64,000 nucleotides of DNA from Pontixanthobacter gangjinensis (GTDB taxonomy: Bacteria; Pseudomonadota; Alphaproteobacteria; Sphingomonadales; Sphingomonadaceae). Both the position numbers and the translations under genes were made by a program. Positions 17,230 through 26,800 of this stretch are shown piece by piece (position 1 is the stretch's first letter; each line of letters opens with the position of its first letter). The stretch lies in contig NZ_WTYS01000001.1 in NCBI RefSeq assembly GCF_009827545.1, forward strand, positions 434,001 to 498,000, written 5' to 3'. Under the pieces are notes generated by a model. It was not told where the DNA came from and did no database searches. It saw only the letters and a program-made list of their open reading frames with translations.

Positions 17230-18972
17230 TTGACCCCTTTCACACCTCCTACCCAGGACCAGTTGCTAGCAATCAAAATCAATTCCGGGATCGCGGAATT
17301 GGCTCAAAGTGAGCGCTTTGCTGCTGCCGAAGAGGATATGGTGCAGGCGATTGTCGAAGGTGTGGGCGCATTTGCCGCAGGCGAATTTGCTCCACTTAAT
17401 CGCATAGGCGATCTCGAAGGGGCGAAGCTCGAAAACAACATAGTCCGCCTACCCGATGGCTACAATGCGGCCTATGATCAATATGTTGCGCAGGGCTGGA
17501 ACGCGATTGCCTCTCCGCAAGAGTTTGGCGGCCAAGGCCTGCCGTTCACGCTCGCTTGCAATGTGATCGAGAACTTAGGTGCGGCTAATATGGCCTTCAC
17601 TTTGCTCCCGATGCTGTCGGTCGGTGCAATCGATGCGGTCGAAAACCACGGCAATGACGAACAAAAGTCGGTCTACTTGCCCAAGCTGGTCAGCGGCGAA
17701 TGGTCGGGCACAATGAATTTAACCGAGCCACAAGCAGGGAGCGATGTCGGCGCCCTCCGTTCCACCGCAACGCCAATCGAAAGCGGAGACCATGCGGGCA
17801 AATATCTGATCAACGGCCAGAAAATCTATATCACTTGGGGGGAGCACGAGCTTTCCAAGAACATAATCCATCTGGTGCTTGCCCGGCTACCCGGCGCGCC
17901 TGAGGGCACCCGCGGAATTTCATTGTTCATTGTGCCCAAATACCACGTGAACGATGATGGTTCTTTGGGCAGCAAAAATGACCTGCGCTGCGTCAGCCTT
18001 GAACATAAATTGGGGATCAATGCCTCTCCGACCTGCGTGATGAGTTACGGCGACAATGGCGAGTGTATTGGCGAGCTCATCGGTGAGGAAAATCGCGGTC
18101 TGGCAGCGATGTTCACGATGATGAACAATGCGCGGATCAATGTTGGCAGCCAAGGTGTGCAGATAGCCGAACGGGCGCTGCAACAGGCGGCCTATTATGC
18201 CAAGGACCGCGTCCAGTCGGCACGCGCCGGTTCGCCGGACCGCGCTCCTGTCGCGATTATAGAACATCCCGACGTCCGCCGGATGCTACTGCGAATGAAA
18301 TCCCTGACCGAAGCGATGCGCGCACTGCTCTATTACACTACAGGCCAGGTTGACCGCGGCACGTTGGGCGATGCCGCTGCTGGGGCGCGCGGCGATGTGC
18401 TCGTTCCGATGATTAAGGCCTGGGGCACCGATACGGGTATCGATGTTGCCAGCATCGGCGTGCAAATTCACGGAGGTATGGGATTTGTCGAAGAAACCGG
18501 CGCAGCACAACATTACCGCGACGCGCGCATCGCCCCCATCTATGAAGGCACGAATGGTATACAGGCGGCTGATCTAGTGACGCGTAAGCTCGGCCTTGAA
18601 AATGGTGAGGTTTATGCCCGCCTGATGGCCGATATTGCTCAGGCTGCGGCGGATGAACCAGCGCTCGCGTCGCTGGCACAGGATTGCGCAGCCATTGCAG
18701 AGTGGATGCGCGAAACTGCCTCGTTGGATGACAAATTGGCGGGTAGCGTGCCCTTCTGCACCATGTCGGCAGTTGCGGTTGCGGGCTGGCAGATGCTGCT
18801 TCAAAAACGCGCTGTCGAGAGCGGTGAAGCACCATCGTTGGCCGCGATCAAGCCGGTGACTGCGCAGTTCTTCATCGACCACGTCGTCCCGGAAGCAGCC
18901 GGCTTGAAAGCCTCAGCCACTGCGGGTTCAGACATATTCTATGCGCTGACTACAGACCAACTTGCCGGCTGA
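17230..18972 (+). CDS. Acyl-CoA dehydrogenase, large C-terminal-domain type
   Basis: 580 residues, the size of FadE-like or alkylation-response-protein-like acyl-CoA dehydrogenases with an extra C-terminal helical domain. The FAD-binding parts are clear: MNLTEPQAGSDVGALRSTA, KIYITWGEH, GVQIHGGMGFVEETGAAQHYRDARIAPIYEGTNGIQA (the last carrying the family's catalytic-region glutamate). It should oxidise acyl-CoA to enoyl-CoA and pass electrons to ETF; chain length is unknown. The start is TTG at 17230 with AAGGAAA some bases upstream, somewhat unusual. It converges with the sorbosone-dehydrogenase-like gene. Confidence 0.9.
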   Translation: MTPFTPPTQDQLLAIKINSGIAELAQSERFAAAEEDMVQAIVEGVGAFAAGEFAPLNRIGDLEGAKLENNIVRLPDGYNAAYDQYVAQGWNAIASPQEFGGQGLPFTLACNVIENLGAANMAFTLLPMLSVGAIDAVENHGNDEQKSVYLPKLVSGEWSGTMNLTEPQAGSDVGALRSTATPIESGDHAGKYLINGQKIYITWGEHELSKNIIHLVLARLPGAPEGTRGISLFIVPKYHVNDDGSLGSKNDLRCVSLEHKLGINASPTCVMSYGDNGECIGELIGEENRGLAAMFTMMNNARINVGSQGVQIAERALQQAAYYAKDRVQSARAGSPDRAPVAIIEHPDVRRMLLRMKSLTEAMRALLYYTTGQVDRGTLGDAAAGARGDVLVPMIKAWGTDTGIDVASIGVQIHGGMGFVEETGAAQHYRDARIAPIYEGTNGIQAADLVTRKLGLENGEVYARLMADIAQAAADEPALASLAQDCAAIAEWMRETASLDDKLAGSVPFCTMSAVAVAGWQMLLQKRAVESGEAPSLAAIKPVTAQFFIDHVVPEAAGLKASATAGSDIFYALTTDQLAG

Positions 18973-18993
18973 ACCGCATGAGGTAACTCGCGC

Positions 18994-20463
18994 CTAATCG
19001 CTAGTCGTCGGTATCGCGACCTTCCGGGCAAATTCCTCTGTAAAGGCTGCTCGCGGATCGCCTGTCAATTCGGTCCGCGGAGCCAGAGACTCACCCTTCA
19101 ACCGCTTGACCGCAAAGGCCGGCTCTGACTTAGGATTGAACACACGCCAGATAATGCCAGCAGTATCGTCGGTGACCAACAACGCTCCATCCTGCGCCCA
19201 TTCTACCCATGTCGGACGGCCTCGCGTTGTACCCTCACCCGTCAGGAAGTTGGTCAAAACCGGCAACGGCTTACCTGTCGGATTGCCGAGATCATCAAAC
19301 GCAACGAATACCACATCATAGCCCGAGGCTGGCTTACGGTTCCACGAACCATGCCGCGCGATAAACGCGCCTTGACCGAAGGCTTCGCCCATGCGGTGGC
19401 CTGCTTTTGAAAAGCGGAAACCGAGCGCTGCAACATGGGGACCAAGCGCATACTCAGGCTTCCGCGTATAGCTGACCAAAGATTGTGGCATCGGTTCCTT
19501 GACCCGGCGATCAACGTAATCACCGAAATAGAACCAAGGCCAGCCATAGTGCACGCCTAGCGGCACGTTAGTTAGATAATCAGGCACCAGATCGGACCCG
19601 AGCATGTCGCGCTCATTAACAGTTGTCCAAAGCTCATTGGTCCACGGACTCCAATCGAGACCGTTGGGATTACGCAAACCCGCCCCGAAAATCCGCGACT
19701 TCCCCGATTCGAGATTATGCTCCCAGATCGCCGCGCGGCCTTTTTCGGCTTCCATACCCTTGTCACCGATGTTGGTATCCGAACCAACTGCGACATAAAT
19801 TTTCGTTCCATCATTATTGAGCTCGACGTTACGCATCCAATGTCCGCCGCCGCCGGGCAAATCCATCAATTTGCGGGCGCCGCCAGTGATTTTGGTGTCA
19901 CCCGCGGTGAAAGGGAAGGCGAGCAAAGCGTCATGGTTGGCGACGAACAAAGTGCCATTCTTATAAGCCATGCCGGATGGCGAATCGAGTTCATCTGTGA
20001 GAACGAATCGCTCGTCCGATACGCCATCGCCGTTAGTGTCGCGAAGGAGGACTATCTCATTAGCCGAGTCGCCGGTGGCTCCGGCGCGCGTCATCAGCAT
20101 ATTCGCGATCCATGCAGCAATGCCGCCGTCCTCATCGGCTTTAGGTGAGCGGGTTAGCGTTACCAGGACGTCACCATTTGGAAGCAAGTGCATCACACGG
20201 GGGTGATCAAGCCCCTCTGCAAACCGGCTAACAACCAGGCCTTCAGCTGCATCCGGCTTCTCGCCATCGTTCCAGCCAATTGGCTCTGCAATATTGATGG
20301 TCGGGAAGGCTTCAGAATTGGGATCCTCCAGCACCGGATCCTCGCCGGTAACTTCGTCTACGCTCAGATTAGCGGTATCACCGCGGCTCAACCAAAACAG
20401 GACAATCGCGAGAATGGCGAAAATAGCGAGGACCCACAGGAGGATTTTGCGTTTTGTGCTCAT
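18994..20463 (-). CDS. PQQ-dependent sugar/L-sorbosone dehydrogenase-like protein
   Basis: About 489 residues with one N-terminal membrane anchor (ILLWVLAIFAILAIVLFWLS) and a six-bladed beta-propeller of the glucose/sorbosone dehydrogenase class. Landmarks are VSRFAEGLDHPRVMHLLPNGDVLV, a blade containing RNPNGLDWSPWTNELWTTVNERD, and HGSWNRKPASGYDVVFV. Members are periplasmic and use PQQ when available, but many have no proven activity. The ATG at 20463 starts just before the membrane helix; a GTG/ATG-type extension to 20499 would add 12 residues with no signal-like features. Confidence 0.83.
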   Translation of the reverse strand: MSTKRKILLWVLAIFAILAIVLFWLSRGDTANLSVDEVTGEDPVLEDPNSEAFPTINIAEPIGWNDGEKPDAAEGLVVSRFAEGLDHPRVMHLLPNGDVLVTLTRSPKADEDGGIAAWIANMLMTRAGATGDSANEIVLLRDTNGDGVSDERFVLTDELDSPSGMAYKNGTLFVANHDALLAFPFTAGDTKITGGARKLMDLPGGGGHWMRNVELNNDGTKIYVAVGSDTNIGDKGMEAEKGRAAIWEHNLESGKSRIFGAGLRNPNGLDWSPWTNELWTTVNERDMLGSDLVPDYLTNVPLGVHYGWPWFYFGDYVDRRVKEPMPQSLVSYTRKPEYALGPHVAALGFRFSKAGHRMGEAFGQGAFIARHGSWNRKPASGYDVVFVAFDDLGNPTGKPLPVLTNFLTGEGTTRGRPTWVEWAQDGALLVTDDTAGIIWRVFNPKSEPAFAVKRLKGESLAPRTELTGDPRAAFTEEFARKVAIPTTSD

Positions 20464-20524
20464 AGAGTGATGGATAAACACAGTCCGCCCTTGCGGCAAT
20501 GGCCCTTTGACCTAGATTGGAGAC

Positions 20525-21007
20525 ATGTTTGATTTTTCAGCCGATACTGGCCTTTCCAAGCCCGAACGCTACCGCCAATTAGCCGGCGCAGCCGAAGCGC
20601 TAGTTTCCGGCGAGCAGGATAGCGTCGCCAATATGGCAAATGTTGCCGCTCTAATGTGGGAATTCATTCCGCAGCTCAATTGGGCGGGCTTCTACCGAGT
20701 TCTGGGTGAAGAGTTAGTGCTCGGGCCGTTCGTAGGGCGCCCAGCATGCATCCGGATCCCGATGGGTAAAGGCGTATGCGGCACTGCGGCATCCGAAGGT
20801 ACGACGCAGCTGGTCGAGGATGTCCATGCGTTTCCGGGGCATATTGCTTGCGACTCCGCCAGCCGTTCCGAACTGGTCGTCCCCGTCTTGCGCGATGGCA
20901 AAGTGTGCGCGGTTATCGATCTCGACAGCCCTGACCTTGCTCGTTTTGATGCAGAAGATGCAGCTGGCGTCGAACTGTTGGCCGCACGATTGGCAGGCAC
21001 AATCTAA
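20525..21007 (+). CDS. msrC: Free methionine-(R)-sulfoxide reductase (GAF domain)
   Basis: 160 residues, a single GAF domain of the fRMsr family. The characteristic cysteines are present in MGKGVCGTAA, in the upstream RPACIRIP, and in the signature HAFPGHIACDSASRSELVVPV. The enzyme reduces free L-methionine-(R)-sulfoxide in the cytosol, with electrons from thioredoxin. The length fits the family. It lies divergent from the sorbosone-dehydrogenase-like gene across 61 bases. Confidence 0.93.
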   Translation: MFDFSADTGLSKPERYRQLAGAAEALVSGEQDSVANMANVAALMWEFIPQLNWAGFYRVLGEELVLGPFVGRPACIRIPMGKGVCGTAASEGTTQLVEDVHAFPGHIACDSASRSELVVPVLRDGKVCAVIDLDSPDLARFDAEDAAGVELLAARLAGTI

Positions 21008-21120
21008 CCGCCCCGAAACGGGACAGCCACGCTTCAAAGCTTGGGTTTCTGCGCGATGCGATGGTAGATTTTCGGTTAACGCCGGGAATCGACCGGCTTT
21101 CTGTTGCCAAGGGGAATGCC

Positions 21121-22044
21121 ATGAAGGCCCGTTATCTCGTCTCGATCAGCGCTTCGGCTTGCGCACTTGTGGCCGCAACGCCGGCACTGGCTCAGCCTGA
21201 AATGACCTATGAGCAGAAACCGTATGAATATGCTCAAGCAGCTCCAGCGCAAGGTCCACAGCCACCACCCGTCACCTATCGCCAGGAGCCTGTGGTTCAG
21301 CCAGCACCTCAGGCAATGCCACAACCGGTCGTGTATGAACGCGAATATGAGGCGGAATACGAGTATAGCGATGCTCCGCACGCCAATAGGCCGCACCGGG
21401 CCCTTCATGCCATGCCCCACCACGCAATGCCCGCCCATGGGATGCCTCCAATGGTGGCAATACCGCATCACGCCTATCCTCAGCACCCTATACCCCATCA
21501 AGCGCAGTTTGATCGCGGCGCATGGATTGAAGAATGCGTTACGCGTTATAATGGCGGTCAGTTGCGCCGTGACCGGAATGGCAACATCATTGGCGGCCTC
21601 GTCGGCGCGGTGGCTGGCGGTGTAATTGGCAACCGAGTTGCTGGCCGCGGTGATCGTTTGGCTGGTTCGCTAATCGGCGCCGGAGTGGGCGGCCTTGCCG
21701 GACTGGCGGTCGGCGCGGCTATCGATGCGGCAACCGACGATCGCGGACGTGACAGCGAAGAAGCATGGGCGTTCTGCGAAGACTATCTTGCTCGCTATAC
21801 TCACCAGAACATGGGTGGTTTTGGGTACTATGCACAGCCTATGATGCTGGTGCCAGTCATGATTCAAGTGCCCCAACACGCGGTTGTGCGTGAATATGTG
21901 ACTGAAGAAACTGTGCATGTTCAGGTTGTTACATATGAGGACGTGCCAGCACGCCCCGTGGTCAAGCCAGCGCCGCAACCAGTCAAACGAGTGCCCATCA
22001 AGAGCGTTCCAACCAAGCGCGTGCGCTCTGTCAAAGGCAATTGA
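21121..22044 (+). CDS. Glycine-zipper 2TM-domain envelope protein
   Basis: 307 residues. The start at 21121 follows AAGGGG and begins a clear signal peptide (MKARYLVSISASACALVAATPALA). A long His/Pro/Met-rich segment (about 80-140: HAMPHHAMPAHGMPPM) could bind metals. A Gly-zipper (GGLVGAVAGGVIGNRVAGRGD...GLAGLAVGAAI) at about 160-205, as in the Rick_17kDa/SlyB families, probably inserts in or contacts a membrane. The C-terminal region is Val/Pro-rich and basic. It should be in the periplasm or outer membrane. The His-rich region is unusual for this family. Confidence 0.8.
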   Translation: MKARYLVSISASACALVAATPALAQPEMTYEQKPYEYAQAAPAQGPQPPPVTYRQEPVVQPAPQAMPQPVVYEREYEAEYEYSDAPHANRPHRALHAMPHHAMPAHGMPPMVAIPHHAYPQHPIPHQAQFDRGAWIEECVTRYNGGQLRRDRNGNIIGGLVGAVAGGVIGNRVAGRGDRLAGSLIGAGVGGLAGLAVGAAIDAATDDRGRDSEEAWAFCEDYLARYTHQNMGGFGYYAQPMMLVPVMIQVPQHAVVREYVTEETVHVQVVTYEDVPARPVVKPAPQPVKRVPIKSVPTKRVRSVKGN

Positions 22045-22147
22045 CGGCTACGCGATTCAGCGGACCGATTTATAGCTGCAAGCCGCCAATGGATTCTTTG
22101 AAGCGCCACTTAGCGAGATATTAACTACAATTCGCGCACTAGAGCCT

Positions 22148-22912
22148 ATGGGCCGCGCGCAAACCAAGACACAATCGCCTCAGGCAACGTGCGAATCTCT
22201 GCCAAGCCAGGGGTTCGCGCCGCGCGTTTTATTGGCCGAAGACAATCCGATTGTTGGTGAACTCATGAGCATGGTTGCCCGCCGAACGGGGATCCATCTG
22301 GTACATGCTGATAATGGCCAAGAGGCCTACGAGATGATCCTTGCCAAGAAAGCGCAGGGAGAACCTTTTACCCTTCTACTGGCTGACGCGATGATGCCGG
22401 TGCTAGGTGGGGTGGAGTTGACCCGGCGCTTGAGGGCGCACGGCTTCAGTCCGGAAGAACTGCCGATCATTGCAGTTACCGCAGCAACGGCGCAGGACGA
22501 ACTACGCGAATATATGCAAGCGGGGATGCAGGCTTATCTGGCAAAACCAGTGAGCCTGGCAGATTTTTCGGCAACCATCGAAGCCTGGAATCCATCGGAA
22601 GTCAGACATGTTCTCGCGCCGAACCAACCGCTATCTGCTTCATTGCGTCTTCGCTACAAGCTGCGCAAGGCTGAAACGATCGAAATTTTAGAAGCTGCCG
22701 CCAAGGCGAAAGAGCCAGATATTGCGGCGATCTCGCAAGTACGGCACATGCTCCATAGGCTGGCCGGAACAGCGGGTTCGTTTGGCGAGCAAGACCTAAG
22801 CAGGGCTTCTGCGCGTTGCGAAACCATGCTGATTGAAGCCACGCCGGATGAATTTGGGCTACGATTGCAAGAATGCCTAAAGCTGATGAACGAGGCGGGG
22901 CTGGCATCATGA
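22148..22912 (+). CDS. Receiver-HPt phosphorelay protein
   Basis: 254 residues. A receiver domain spans about 25-145, with Asp32-type acidic pocket (LLAEDNP), phospho-acceptor Asp80 (LLLADAMMP), Thr111 and Lys133 (AYLAKPV). A C-terminal histidine phosphotransfer domain has His203 in MLHRLAGTAGSFG. This is the tail of a hybrid kinase without the kinase, so it should accept phosphate from a separate protein. It overlaps the next gene by ATGA, so it and the outer-membrane barrel are made together. The pair converges on the PgsBC-like operon, whose own sensor lacks a phospho-histidine, so cross-talk is possible but unproven. Confidence 0.87.
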   Translation: MGRAQTKTQSPQATCESLPSQGFAPRVLLAEDNPIVGELMSMVARRTGIHLVHADNGQEAYEMILAKKAQGEPFTLLLADAMMPVLGGVELTRRLRAHGFSPEELPIIAVTAATAQDELREYMQAGMQAYLAKPVSLADFSATIEAWNPSEVRHVLAPNQPLSASLRLRYKLRKAETIEILEAAAKAKEPDIAAISQVRHMLHRLAGTAGSFGEQDLSRASARCETMLIEATPDEFGLRLQECLKLMNEAGLAS

Positions 22913-23820
22913 CGCCAGCAACTAATTTCTATAAAACATTGGCTTGGACTCTTTCGGCCATCTTCTTATGCGCGGCAAACCCTGCCAGCAGCAAAGACGG
23001 TATTGAGATCAGTGGCGATCTTTCTGTCCGCGCCGTTCAAGCCGAACGCGGTGTGTTTCAAGGCGAAGATGTTGAGAGTTCAGGTGCCGGTGCCAGGGCA
23101 GAAGCAGGCTTCGAATGGACACGAGGTAAAACCGAAATACAGTTTGACCTTTCGGCCACCGTATTTGATTTCAGCGACGAAAACAGAGAGACCCGAGAAA
23201 GCGCCAGCGCCGGGCTGACGATAGCCCATTCGGTCAGCGATACCGTGACATTGGCCGTCTATGCACGGCGATCGGAGAACATCGTTACGCTTGAATCTCG
23301 TAGCGCCGATCAAACGAGTGCTGGTGCTGAGTTCCAATATGAAGACGATGACAATCGCATCCGTTTGCGTGCTGAATACAGAACCCGCGACTATGACGGA
23401 ACCACAACTTCTTCCGGCAGTGGAATGCGCTTTGATGCCCAATATAATCGCCGCTTTGGCAGTTGGCATTGGGCGCGGATTGATCTGCGAGCCGAGGATA
23501 TTGACAGCGACAATCCCAGACGTGGGTACGAGCGATACACGGCCAAATTCAGCTACAGCCTGCCGATCGCCAAAAGACTCCGCCTCCGCCCTGAAATATC
23601 GATGCGAGCGTGGGAATACGATAATCGTGCGGTGCCGGATGGCCAAAATGACATCTTGAGAAAGGACTCGATGGTAGCTCCGGAAATCGGATTGGCCTAC
23701 GGGAAACTAACCGGATTTTATGGTCGTGCCCGAGCTAGTTATGAGTTTCGCAGCTCTAATGATCCCCGCTATCGCGAAGACGCGCCACGCTTCGAACTTT
23801 CTATCGGTTATCGCTTTTAA
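22909..23820 (+). CDS. Outer-membrane beta-barrel protein of unknown function
   Basis: 303 residues from the ATG at 22909, which overlaps the previous stop (ATGA). A signal peptide (TLAWTLSAIFLCAANPASS) is followed by alternating amphipathic strands rich in Arg, Asp and Tyr, ending in SIGYRF, the C-terminal aromatic signature of BAM substrates. I count roughly 12-14 strand-like segments. I do not recognise the family. The gene ends inside the 3' end of the PgsB-like gene on the other strand (20-base overlap). This tail-to-tail lock with the polymer-synthase-like operon makes a role as its outer-membrane partner attractive, but this is inference. Confidence 0.75.
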   Translation: MTPATNFYKTLAWTLSAIFLCAANPASSKDGIEISGDLSVRAVQAERGVFQGEDVESSGAGARAEAGFEWTRGKTEIQFDLSATVFDFSDENRETRESASAGLTIAHSVSDTVTLAVYARRSENIVTLESRSADQTSAGAEFQYEDDDNRIRLRAEYRTRDYDGTTTSSGSGMRFDAQYNRRFGSWHWARIDLRAEDIDSDNPRRGYERYTAKFSYSLPIAKRLRLRPEISMRAWEYDNRAVPDGQNDILRKDSMVAPEIGLAYGKLTGFYGRARASYEFRSSNDPRYREDAPRFELSIGYRF

Positions 23821-26800
23821 CCAACCAACCGGACAAACGATTACGTATGGAGTCCAACGCGCTTGTCATCCAGCCACCCTTCTGCCGTGCTGTGATATAT
23901 TTCAATTCGACTGCTGCGCGGCCACTGCTGATTTGCTCGGCAATTAGAGCCTCATAAATGCGATCTGCTGCCCGTTTGCGATTTACAGCATCGCCGCCGT
24001 CAAGGATACCTTCTGCCAGCTCGAGGAAATATTTCTTCGGTTTGCCAAGAAATTCCCAGCCTTTTCCGTTCTCGGGTTCGTCTGTCTGACTAACCGACTG
24101 ATAAGCCGCCTGCTGTTCAATCAGCCGTGACAAGATCGTTTCAAGCTGAGGCTTGCCAAATGCTTGTGGCAGGTTTGGGCGCTCCGCGAGACGGGCAATT
24201 GTTTCCTTTACTTTCGTATCGCTCAGCGCGCCAAATTCCTGAAATGCGGCCAAAGCAGCAATACCTTTTTCGCTGGTGGCAGCATCGCTATCTAACGCCT
24301 GCTCGCAGGCTTTATTCGCCGCCTCCCAGGCTTGGAACCGGTAAACAAGATCAAGCCCTGTGCCCTTGATATTCTGCATACCCATGATCCGATTGACCAA
24401 GCCAGGGGGCGAATTGCGAGCTATCAGGCGGACAACAGCCTCCCCCTTGATATAGAAATCGCGGACAGGGACGATCTTGGCCATGAAGACGCGCTTCAGG
24501 AAATCGCGAACTTCAGCCAGATGCTGGTCGGCAGCTTGCGATGAAGAAATTGCGCCGCGCAACTTTTGGTAGTCTGAAAAAAATCCAGCCTGTTGCTCGA
24601 AATATGCGGCGATGTCATCGCCATGCTCGATGGAGTGGTCTTTGAGGATTTGCGCAATTTCCTGACTTTCAAAAGCCTTGGACAGAATAGCGGGATCGGC
24701 GGTTCCCCCCACCCCGTCAACCATCGCTTGTAATCGGCCTAACAATTGCTCTGGATTGATCGGAACGCGCTGTCGCCGCACCAATTGGTCGAATTGCTCA
24801 GCTGCAGTCCCTAAACCATCCTCCAAGTTTACGGACAACGCGTAAGTGTCCCATTCCTCGGCGATAAAACTTACCAAGCCTTCAATATTCGACCCTATCA
24901 GAAAGTGCCGGTCAACCGAGATGTCGTTGACCAACAAACGGGCGAACACCCTCGAACGCGGGACACGATCAGCGCGGTTATTGACCACCGTAGTGACAAA
25001 TATTTCGGGATCTTTGGCCAAATCATGCTCAGCGAATCCCATGCGGTCCCAATTGCCCATTGCACCGAACCGTTCGTTGGCAGAATTGCCCATTACATAC
25101 TCAAGTATACGCCCGTCTATCAGCGAACGCGGATAGGTTTTGAGCACACCTAGATCGGCAACGACCCGGTCGGACATTTCCTTGATGCAGTAATCGGCTT
25201 CCAGCCCCAGCTCGTCGCCCATCGCCGTTACAAGCGCAATATTGTATGGGTGCTCCTCATACGGAAAACGGTCCAAAAGGCGCTGATGGATCAAACCCGC
25301 TTGTTTCCAATTAATTGCCCTAAGCCGCGTCCCGACCTTGTCTGATCCCTCTTGCAGGATTGGCAGCATCTCTTCTTCGGTAGTCAGCAAGATTGAATCT
25401 TGCGGTATAAACTCGCACATGACCTCGGGGATATTCCGGCCCGCGGGTCCTTGTACGTCTTCATGGTCGGGGTAAGTATTCGTTATCGTGCCAATATCGT
25501 CTCGCATCCAATCCTGCTGGAGAACGTGCACATAGGTGGGGTTAAGCCCCATACATTCCCAAAGGAAAACGCGCGCCTTTAGTCGGCGCGCAATCTTGAT
25601 CAGGGAATATTGCTCCCAGATCGTCGCCTTGTCATAGGGCCTGAATAGGAACATCTCGGTTAGTTCACCAAATGACTCGCCATTCAGGAACATCGCTTCA
25701 CAGCCCGTTGTCTTCGAGACAAGCGGAGCGCCAAGCGCATTGATAAGCCCGGCCTTAAGCCGCTCGGTGCCGGATTTTCCGCGCGTGCCCCAGCCACCTA
25801 GCATTAGCGGAATTTCTTTGCGAACGCGCTTGGCATGATAGCCGAGCACGATGTGCCGTCCAAAAAACCACAAACAGACAATCACGAGGAACAACGCCAA
25901 TTGCGCAAGCGTGTTGGCGAAAACTGTGGCGAAATATGCGACCGCATTGTCCCAGAAAATTGGTGCTGCGGCCAAAATTCCTCCAGCGCTAAAAAAGCGG
26001 GTTACGCTGGTGTCAGCCGGGACTTCCGGACCCGATTCACCGACTACGTACGCGTCCGAGTGCGGCGCAAATTCCAATTCCACGCCGTATTTTCGCAATG
26101 CCGCGCTATATTCACCACCAGTGCGATTGCGTAGATCTGCCAATGCCGCAAATTTCTCACTGATTGACCAGAAGGTTTTGAACCGCCGCAGAACTCCCGT
26201 TGGCGGGGTGATTGTAGTGATGCCTTCGCTTGTATAAACCTTTATAGGCTTACCCAGATCAATCGCGCCCAGCACCTGATCGAGCAACGGAACAAAGTTA
26301 CGCCAATTGCCATCCTCGCTCTGGAAAAGTGGTTCGCCAGGGACCTTGGTCGGGGCCAACTCTGCTAGCCGGGCGGATGGCGCCGAGATCGTTCCGCGGT
26401 AAGAGCGCCCTATAGTATGAAGGAACGCCTGCCGCTTGTCGGTTGCGCTGATCCTAAGTTCAAACAATGTCCGCCACAGTCGGCGGCTGAATTTGTCGCC
26501 CTTCTGCAATTTTGGCCTGGAACCTTGTGTCAGATCAAAACCGAACCCCTGCTGTGCGAGCACTGCCATTACCCGCCCAAGCTTATCGGGATCCTCGAAG
26601 ACATGCTCTTGTAAGTCAGACGCCAGGCGCGACTGCCCTTCTTTGAGGCGTGCCGAATGCGCAGTTAAGACGGCAGCAATTGCTCGTGCCTCTTTGTCTG
26701 ATAGCAACCATAGCTTCTCAGATGCTTCGCTCGCCCATCGCCGGATCTTGGGGCTTTCAATGCGTTGTTTCACTTCCGCCAGTGAACTGCGCAGAATCCC

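Noticed and set aside
17940-17956. CACGTG core resembling parS
   Set aside because: The flanks do not match the TGTTTC arms; it is within the acyl-CoA dehydrogenase gene.
18413-18882. Minus-strand open frames inside the acyl-CoA dehydrogenase gene
   Set aside because: Pro/Arg/Cys/His-rich low-complexity translations typical of shadow frames.
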